Origin: Sphingomonas mollis
Lineage (GTDB): Bacteria; Pseudomonadota; Alphaproteobacteria; Sphingomonadales; Sphingomonadaceae
NCBI RefSeq assembly: GCF_016427505.1
Contig: NZ_JAELXS010000010.1
Span: 47,168-111,167, forward strand
Length of the DNA: 64,000 bases
Direction of reading: 5' to 3'
Shown here one piece after another: positions 16,955 to 24,600 of this stretch (position 1 is its first letter; every line of letters starts with the position of its first letter). Made by a program: the position numbers and the translations under genes. The notes beneath the pieces were generated by a model. It did no database searches and was not told the DNA's origin. It saw nothing but the letters and a program-made list of their open reading frames with translations.

Positions 16955-17530
16955 ATGAACATCCGCCACACGATCATTGCGTCCACCGTCCTGCTGGCAC
17001 TGGCCGCCTGCGGCAGCGGCAAGCAGTCGAGCGATGCCAATGCCAACGCGGCCGGCTTCGACGCCGCCAACGTCTCGGCCCCGGCGACCGCCGCGCCCGC
17101 GGTCAGCGCCGCGCAGACCTTCGCCAACACCGCGGCCGCCAGCGACGCGTTCGAGATCGCGACCTCGCAACTGGCGCTGACCAACGGATCGGCCGCATCG
17201 GTGAAATCCTATGCCCGCAAGATGATCGACGCGCACACCGCCTCGACCGCCAAGCTGAAGACCGCCGCAGCCGGCGCGACGCCGGCGGTGACACCGGACC
17301 CGACGCTCACCCCCGACCAGCAGCAGAAGGTCGATCAGTTGAAGGCGCTGAACGGCAAGGCGTTCGACGAGGCGTACATCACCGAACAGACCGCCGGCCA
17401 CCAGCAGACGCTGGACGCGCTGAAGGCCTATGCCGCGACCGGCGACACCCCGACGCTGAAGGCCTTCGCGGCCGGTCTGGTTCCCACCGTCACCGCGCAT
17501 CTGAACATGGCGAAGGGGTTGAAGGCGTAA
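16955..17530 (+). CDS. DUF4142 lipoprotein
   Basis: A 191-residue exported protein with signal peptide and lipobox LALAACGSG (Cys at about residue 19), a low-complexity linker and a DUF4142 helical domain. That domain is visible as AQTFANTAAASDAFEIATSQLAL, KSYARKMIDAHTAST and GHQQTLDALKAYA. DUF4142 is a ferritin-like four-helix family of periplasmic proteins with no defined reaction. ATG 16955 is preceded by AGGAGA, which decides the start over in-frame upstream ATGs. Confidence 0.87.
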   Translation: MNIRHTIIASTVLLALAACGSGKQSSDANANAAGFDAANVSAPATAAPAVSAAQTFANTAAASDAFEIATSQLALTNGSAASVKSYARKMIDAHTASTAKLKTAAAGATPAVTPDPTLTPDQQQKVDQLKALNGKAFDEAYITEQTAGHQQTLDALKAYAATGDTPTLKAFAAGLVPTVTAHLNMAKGLKA

Positions 17531-17542
17531 GGGAAGGCGTTC

Positions 17543-17569
17543 CCTCCCTCTCCCGGCGGGAGAGGGAGG
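17543..17569. terminator. Terminator-like hairpin
   Basis: CCTCCCTCTCCC pairs perfectly with GGGAGAGGGAGG over a three-base loop, 13 bases after the DUF4142 stop and before the convergent vapC stop. It can serve both directions. Confidence 0.65.
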
Positions 17570-17590
17570 CCCACGATGATATCCGGTCGG

Positions 17591-17980
17591 TCAGCTGCGA
17601 ATATCGGTCGCCGTGATCGCGACGTCCGTCTTCGTCAAGGCGGCATCCGTCGTATAGATTTCCGCATCCAGCTCGATCGCCAGCGCCAGACAGGCGCGAT
17701 CCCCCAGCGACAGGCCGAGCGGCCGGGTGGCGGGACGCAGATCGCCGATCAGCATCGCCTGCGCCGGCGACAAGGGGCGGACATCGAGATGCAGCCCCCC
17801 CAACGCTTCCCGCACCTCGTCCAACGAAAGACCGCGCTCGCGGAGTTTCGACACGACCTCGGCCAGATTCACCGCGCCGATCATGGAGCGGGTCAGAACC
17901 TCCGCAACCCGATCCGCACCGGGTTCGTCATTGAGCAGGCAGAGCAATGCCGACGCATCGAGTACGATCCTGTTACTCAT
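17591..17980 (-). CDS. vapC: VapC-type PIN-domain ribonuclease toxin
   Basis: A 129-residue PIN-domain protein. Acidic active-site residues are seen in IVLDASALLCLLNDEPG (first Asp), in MIGAVNLAEVVSKL (Glu), in LSLGDRACLALAIELDAEIYTTD (Asp), and in the terminal TDAAL. VapC toxins cleave tRNA or rRNA using Mg2+. ATG 17980 lies inside the last codons of the antitoxin, an 8-base overlap typical of vapBC. Confidence 0.9.
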   Translation of the reverse strand: MSNRIVLDASALLCLLNDEPGADRVAEVLTRSMIGAVNLAEVVSKLRERGLSLDEVREALGGLHLDVRPLSPAQAMLIGDLRPATRPLGLSLGDRACLALAIELDAEIYTTDAALTKTDVAITATDIRS

Positions 17981-18236
17981 GCTCCGCCTCGGCACGACGG
18001 TCATCGATCAGCTCATCGGCCAGATTGACGCCTTCGGGAATATGACGGCGCAGGATGGCACGCGCGCGTTCCAGCGCCTTGGACACCGATCGCACCCGTA
18101 GCTCACCGTTGTCGATATCGACCAGAACGGTATCGCCTGCCCCAATTCCCAGTTCACGACGCATCAGAGCAGGGATTACTAGCTTGCCCCCCTCGACGAT
18201 CTTGACCCGCTGCGCTTCCATTCCAGAAAACTCCAT
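17973..18236 (-). CDS. vapB: AbrB/SpoVT-type antitoxin (VapB)
   Basis: An 87-residue antitoxin with an AbrB-fold DNA-binding N-terminus (AQRVKIVEGGKLVIPALMRRELGIGAGDTVLV) and a charged C-terminal toxin-binding arm. ATG 18236 is preferred because AGGT lies at suitable spacing; at ATG 18221 the nearest purine-rich tract is too close. It is the first gene of the vapBC operon. A palindrome 14 bases upstream of the start is the probable autoregulatory operator. Confidence 0.87.
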   Translation of the reverse strand: MEFSGMEAQRVKIVEGGKLVIPALMRRELGIGAGDTVLVDIDNGELRVRSVSKALERARAILRRHIPEGVNLADELIDDRRAEAEHE

Positions 18237-18249
18237 GCTCTGACCTGTT

Positions 18250-18273
18250 TGAGAAAAAGGTATCATTTTCTCA
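18250..18273 (-). promoter_or_regulatory. vapBC operator palindrome
   Basis: TGAGAAAA at 18250-18257 and TTTTCTCA at 18266-18273 form a perfect 8-bp inverted repeat with an 8-base spacer, immediately upstream of vapB. Its position fits repression by the VapBC complex. Confidence 0.7.
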
Positions 18274-18699
18274 TTTGGGTGTCACCCCGGCATCAGGTAC
18301 ATTCATATTCTAATTACCGGCTCATAAAGGTCGGTTAGCTTGGCCAGGCTACACAGCATCGCCCTTGCCAGTTATTGGCCATCACCGGTAATGATAGCCA
18401 CCAGAGGTGTACCCCAAGGAGCCATCGTATTAGTCATAATCGCGTACTTACTTGGTCAATCAAGGATCTAAGCGAATATAAAACCTCCATGCCCTTCATA
18501 TGCCAACTCAGATCAAGTAGTACTTTACGCGAATTTAAGAACATCGATTTACCTCGACCCCTGCCGTGGGGGCGGGGTTCATCAAGAACCGCATTCTGGT
18601 AAAACGACGTCTCGGACGCAGCTTGCTTTTTGCAAATTGCGTCCGCGGCGATGCTTCGCCTGCCAACAAACCTCCATCGGTGTGAATCTTTGGGGTTTG
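18274..18699 (+). promoter_or_regulatory. Leader region of the giant autotransporter gene
   Basis: This 0.4-kb gene-free stretch is distinctly more AT-rich than its surroundings. A stem-loop lies at 18614-18644: GGACGCA and TGCGTCC arms extended by TTGC/GCAA with two mismatches around a T5 loop, ending 55 bases before the start codon. A possible -10 TATAAA lies near 18477, but no good -35 is at 17 bp. No small ORF is convincing. The stem-loop may stabilise the leader or control translation. Confidence 0.5.
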
Positions 18700-21600
18700 A
18701 TGAATATGAATAATCGCGTGAAGCTGCTGGCGTCCACGGCACTGATCATCGGTCTGCAGATGGGAAGCTCGCCGGTTCGGGCGCAGACCGCGACGCAGGT
18801 TGTTGACGGTGCGGGCGGCAAGGGCTTCATCGTGTCGGGGGGCGTGTCCAGCGCAGCCAATCCAACGGTGATCGGCCAGACCGCGACCGTCGGCCATGCC
18901 GACAGCGCGACGGTTTACACCAATTTCAACACTGAGGGTGCGGCCGGATCGGGCGGCGGAGCCGGCTTTGGCGGCGTGTTCTTCATTGATCGCGGCGCCA
19001 CGCTGACCCTGTCGAACGTCAGCTTTTCCAGCAACACGACAAAGGGCGGCGAAGGAGGCGGTGCGCCAGTTGTCTCGGTTGCCCCACAGGCATTCTCTCT
19101 GGCGAGCGCCACAGCAGATGGATCGTCGGTCCAGCTGTTCCTGCCAGGTCTGACCGCCACCTACACCGGCGGCAAGGTCAGCGTCACCGGCCTGACGCTG
19201 AAGCAGAGCAACCCTCTGCTGGGGGTTGGCAGCGGCTTGGGCGTAACCGGGTCGGCGCTGGGCGCAACAATCTCAACAATTGGCACGGATAACGACGGCA
19301 ACCAGCAGATCACGTTCGATCAGGCCTATGAATTGCCGACATCGGCAATCATCGAGGGTACATATCAGAACACCCCCGGTGCTGCGGGCTTCTACGTCAG
19401 CGGCTCGTTCGAGGCATCGAAAATCCTTCCGGGCGCGGTCGTCTATGGCAGCGGCATCCCCGCCGGCACGACGGTGAAGACCGTCACCTACAACAACGAT
19501 CAGACGATCAAGAGCTTCACGCTGTCCGACAACAGCATCACCAGCGGCAACGTCGCCGTGGTGTCGGCCGCGACGTTCGACGTCACCCGCTATTCAGCAA
19601 AGCTGCCCGGTTCCGGCTCGACCTTGTCGGACACGATCACGCCCACCGGGCCGATGGCAGGGTTCGAGGTGGGCATGACCGTGACCGGCACCGGCGTGCC
19701 CGCCGGCACCATCGTGACCGCGATCGACGCCGATACCGGCGCGATTACGCTATCGAACCAGATCGACCTCAGCACGGTGACGTCGATCAAGGCGGCATCG
19801 AACCCGGTCCTGTCCAACGTCGGCCAGGCCGTGGTCAAGCTGCGCTCGACATCGGGCATGGTGGTCGGCCAGGCGATCAGCGGCCAGGGCATTCCCGCCG
19901 GCACCACGATCACCGCGATCAACGGCGACACGATCACGCTCAGCACCACGATCGGCGCGGCGGGTCTCAGCGCGGTTCAGGCCGGCAAGATGATGGTGAC
20001 GCTCAGCCCGGTCGCCAGCATCAACACCGCCGCCCGCACGGTTACGCTGGTGGCGATAGACGGCCTGCGTGTCGGTCAGGTGCTGACCGGCGATGCCGGC
20101 ATCCCGGACAATGCGGTCATCACCGGTATCAACACCGCGACGAAGACGATCAGCTATGTCATCGATCCGGCCGTCGCCAACCTGAACAAGGGCGGTGCGA
20201 TGAACGGCATCGTCACCACTGCCGCGTCCGGCGCGAACGGTGGCAACGGCAGTGCCGCCAGCAGCTTCAATGCGATCCTGGTCGATGGCGAAGGCTCTAA
20301 GGGGACCAACGGCTATAATGCCCGTAACGGTGCCGGTGGCACCGGCGGTAACGGTGGCGTGGGCGGCAGCGGCAGCAACGGCATTCCGTTCAACACATCG
20401 ATTACGCTGGACGTGCTCAACAGCGGTCTGGGTATGGGAGAGGCGATCGGCGAGGTCGCGGGAGCGCTCGCGAATTTTCCACCGGGCGTAGCGCTGGCCG
20501 CGGCCCTGGGCGTCAAGGTTGGCCTGGCGGCGACCAATCTGGCGCTGTCGATCGCCAACCTGACGACCTGGAATATCGATCTGGCGCGCGGCAAGGTCGC
20601 GTTCGGTGGCGATGGCGGCTCTGGTGGTAACGGTGGCAATGGCGATACTTTCTTCGGGGGGGGTGCCGGCGGTGCGGGCGGTGCGGGCGGATCAGGCGCC
20701 TTGCGCATCACCGACGGCGGTGAAGGCGGCTATGGTGGTGACGGTGGCGCGGGTGGTTTCGGCGCTGGCGGCGGATCGGGTGGTCGGGGCGGTGCCGGTG
20801 GCTCGGGTGGGCAAAGCCTGACCGGCCTTGATGGAACTGGCGGCATCGCCGGTTTCGGTGGTGGCGCGGGTTCGTCGGCGGACGTCGGCGGTGGTGGCGG
20901 CTCCGGCTATGGCGGTGCGCTGTTCGTGCGCAACGGCGGTACGCTGTTCGTCACCGGCAACGCCCTGTTCGACGGCAATGCCGCCCTGGCCGGTTCCAGC
21001 AACAATGGCGGCGCGGCGGGTGGTTCCGCGGGTTCCGACCTGTTCATGATGAAAGGGTCGACCGTCTATCTGACGCCGGGTGCGAGCAAGACGATCACCT
21101 TCAACGGCACCATCGCCGACGACAGCGCCGCCAGCATCGGCAGCACGTCGATCGCTTCGGGTGCCGGCGCGGATATCCACATCGGCGGCGGCGGGCTTGT
21201 CCAATTCAACAGTGCGAACACCTATACCGGCACCACCTATCTGCATGGCGGCACACTGCAGGCGGACGACGGCACCGGCATCAACGCCAACAGCCATATC
21301 CTGTTCGCCGGCGCCAGCACGATCGGCAGCGGATCGGGCCTGACCACCACGGATGCCGGCACGCTCATGACATCGGGTACGATGACACGCCGCGTCGGCA
21401 CGATGCCCAACCAGGTATCGTGGACCGACACGACCGGCACGGCTGGCGGCAGCGGCGGTTTCGCCGCGACGGCCGATGGCCTGACGCTGAACTTCGGTTC
21501 GCTGAACGGCGGTCGCGGCCAGACGCTGACGTGGAACGCGGGCGGCTTCGTCCGCACCACCGACACCCTCGTCTTCGGGTCCGATGCCGTGGAGGCGACG

Positions 21601-24600
21601 GGCTCGGTGACGATGCTCAACAACATCAACCTGAACGGACTGGTGGGCAAGGTCGCGGTCTATGACAATGCCGGTGGCGACGGCGACCGGGCAGTGATGT
21701 CGGGTGCGATCACCAACGGCCAGTTGCTGGTCAACGATGCCCGTTATGCCGGTTCGCTCTACCTGACCGGACAGAACGGGCTGACCGGTATCACCGTGCA
21801 GAACGGGCTGGTGTCGACGAAGCTGGGCGATACCGCCGGACGCCTGATGAATGCCTCCAGCGGCGGTTATGTCGCCGTCAACGACGGCACCCTGATGCTG
21901 AGCGGCGCCGAAAAGCTGACGACGACCAATGTCGCGCGTGGCGGCACACTGACGGCAGCAGGGGCGATCCAGGCGACCACCGTCACCAATGCCGGCACGA
22001 TCGCCTTTGGATCGACAGCGAACACCGGCGACATCGTCAACACCGGCAACCTCGTGCTGGGCGGGACGGCCGTGGCGGGCAACGTCGCCAACGCGAACGA
22101 CGTCGCGCACGGCCGGACCGGCACGGTGCTGATGAACGCCGATATGACCGCCGCGTCACTCGTCAATGACGGCGCATGGTCGATGAACGGCAACCTGACC
22201 ACGACCGGCCCGACAATCAACAACGCGCTCATCGCGGTGCAGGGCAACCGCACGCTGCACACCACCGGATTGTCCGGCAGTATCGACGGCGTCCTCGCGC
22301 TGGGCGGCGCATCGACGCCCGCCACGCTGACGATCGACCAGTCCGGCAACAGCACCTATCAGGGTGTCGTGACCGGCGCGGGTTCGATCGCCAAGACCGG
22401 CGCGGGCACGCTGACCCTGACCGGAGCGAGCGATTTCACCGGCGGCCTTGCGATCAATGCCGGCACGCTCGACACGACGGGTGGCGGCAAGCTGGCCGAC
22501 ACGCTGCACGTCGCGGTCGCGGCGGGGGCGGGTTACGTCGTGGGTACAGCCGACATGGTCCGCTCGATCACCAATGCGGGCACGCTGACCGGCAATGCCG
22601 ATCTCGCCGTCGCCACCCTGACCAACAGCGGCACGACCCAGTTGAATGCCCGTCTCGGCGCGAGCGGCACCGTGACCAATACCGGATCGTTGGTGGGCAT
22701 GGCCGATGTTGGCGTCGACTCGCTCGTCAACAACGGCACAGCGACCCTGGCCGCCCGGCTGGGCGCGACCGGCGCGGTGAGCAATACCGGTTCGCTGACC
22801 GTGGCCGGCGACACCGGCGTCGGTTCGCTCGCCAACAGTGGCACCGCCGGTTTCGGCCATGGCCTGCTGGCGAGCGGCGCGGTGACCAACAGCAACCAGC
22901 TGGCGGTTGGTGGTGATGTCGGGTCCGGATCGTTCGCCAACACCGGCACCACGACCCTGGCCGGACGGCTTGCCACCGGCGAGGCGACCAACGGCGGTAT
23001 GCTGACCATCGGTGGCGATGCCGACGTCGCGTCGCTATCCAACGGCGGCACCGCGCAGATCGGCGGTGCGTTCGCATCGACCGGCAATGTCGGCAACGAC
23101 GGCACGCTCTCGTTCGCCGGCACCAGCCGCACGAACGGCAGCTTCGCCAATACCGGCATCGTCGATGCCGCGGGCCTGACCATCGTCGATGGCCAAGTGA
23201 CCAACGCCCGCAACGCATCCGTGACGCTGCGTGCGCAGGCGGCCTTCGGCAGCCTGACCAATGCGGGCATGGTGATGGCCGATGGCGCGCTCGTCATCGG
23301 GGGCGCCTATGTCCAGAATGCCGGCACGCTGACCGCCAACGACGATGTGACGACGGGTTCGCTCTCGGGCCTGGGTGGCGACATCGTCCTGACCGGCGCG
23401 CACCGGATGATCGTCGACCAGACCGTGGACGGCACCTATGCCGGCACCATCGCCGGCAACGGCATCGTCACCAAGACGGGCACCGCCACGCTGACGCTGG
23501 CGGGTGCGGTCGACAGCATCGCGCCGACGGCGCTGGGGATCGCACAGGGACAGGTGACGGCGGCCAATGCCGGCATCCTGAACACCGCGCTGACCGTTGC
23601 GGTCGGCACCGCCGGCACGCTGGTGGTGCAAGGAGACCAGTCGATCGCCACGCTGGCGAACGACGGCACGACGACGCTGGCGGCCGACCTGACTACCAGC
23701 GGCACGACCACCAACAACGGCCTGTTCGCCGTACAGGGCACGCGTACGCTCCACACCGACGGTTTCCAGGGCAGTGCGACCGGCATCGTGACGCTGGCCG
23801 ATGCGGCGCTGACGATCGACCAGTCGGGTGCCAGCACCTATAACGGCATCGTCACCGGCACCGGCGCGCTGGCCAAGACCGGCGCGGGTACGTTGACGCT
23901 GACCGGGGCGAGCGACTTCACCGGTGGCCTTGCGGTCAATGCCGGCACGCTCGACACGACGGGCGGCGGGACGCTGGCCGACACGCTCGACGTCACGGTC
24001 GCACAGGGTGCGGGTTACGTCGTGGGCACGACCGATGTGGTCCGCTCGATCGCCAATGCCGGGACGCTGACCGCCAATGCCGATCTGGGCGTCACCACGC
24101 TCGTCAACGACGGCACGGCACAGCTGAATGCGCGGTTCGTCGCGACCGGCGCCGTCGCCAACACCGGCTCGCTGACGGCGGTGGGTGAGGCCGGCGTCGC
24201 ATCGATGGTCAACGACGGCACGGCGCGGTTCGCCGACCGGCTGGTGGCGACCGGCGCGGTGGCCAACAACGGCGTGCTGACGGTCGCCGGCGATACCGGC
24301 GTCGGCTCGCTCGCCAATCGCGGCAATGCCGGCTTCGGCCAGCGGCTCGTCTCGACCGGTGCCATCACCAACAGCGACCGCCTGACGGTCGGCGAAAACG
24401 TCGATGCCGCCTCGCTCGCCAATACCGGCGCGGCGCAGATCGGCGGAGCCTTCACGGCACCCGATAACGTGACCAATGGCGGCACGCTGACGATCGGTGG
24501 CGACACCACCCTTGCCTCGCTCGCCAGCACCGGCACGACGCAGGTCGGTGGGGCCTTCACGGCGACCGGCAACGTCAGCAACGACGGGGCGTTGTCCGTC

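Noticed and set aside
20230..20970. PE_PGRS-like or silk-like independent gene
   Set aside because: The GGNGG/GGAGG block is in frame within one autotransporter with signal peptide and barrel.
20692..22110. 472-codon minus-strand open frame, and others at 24.0-26.1 kb
   Set aside because: Antisense to autotransporter repeats; low complexity, no ribosome site and no family match.
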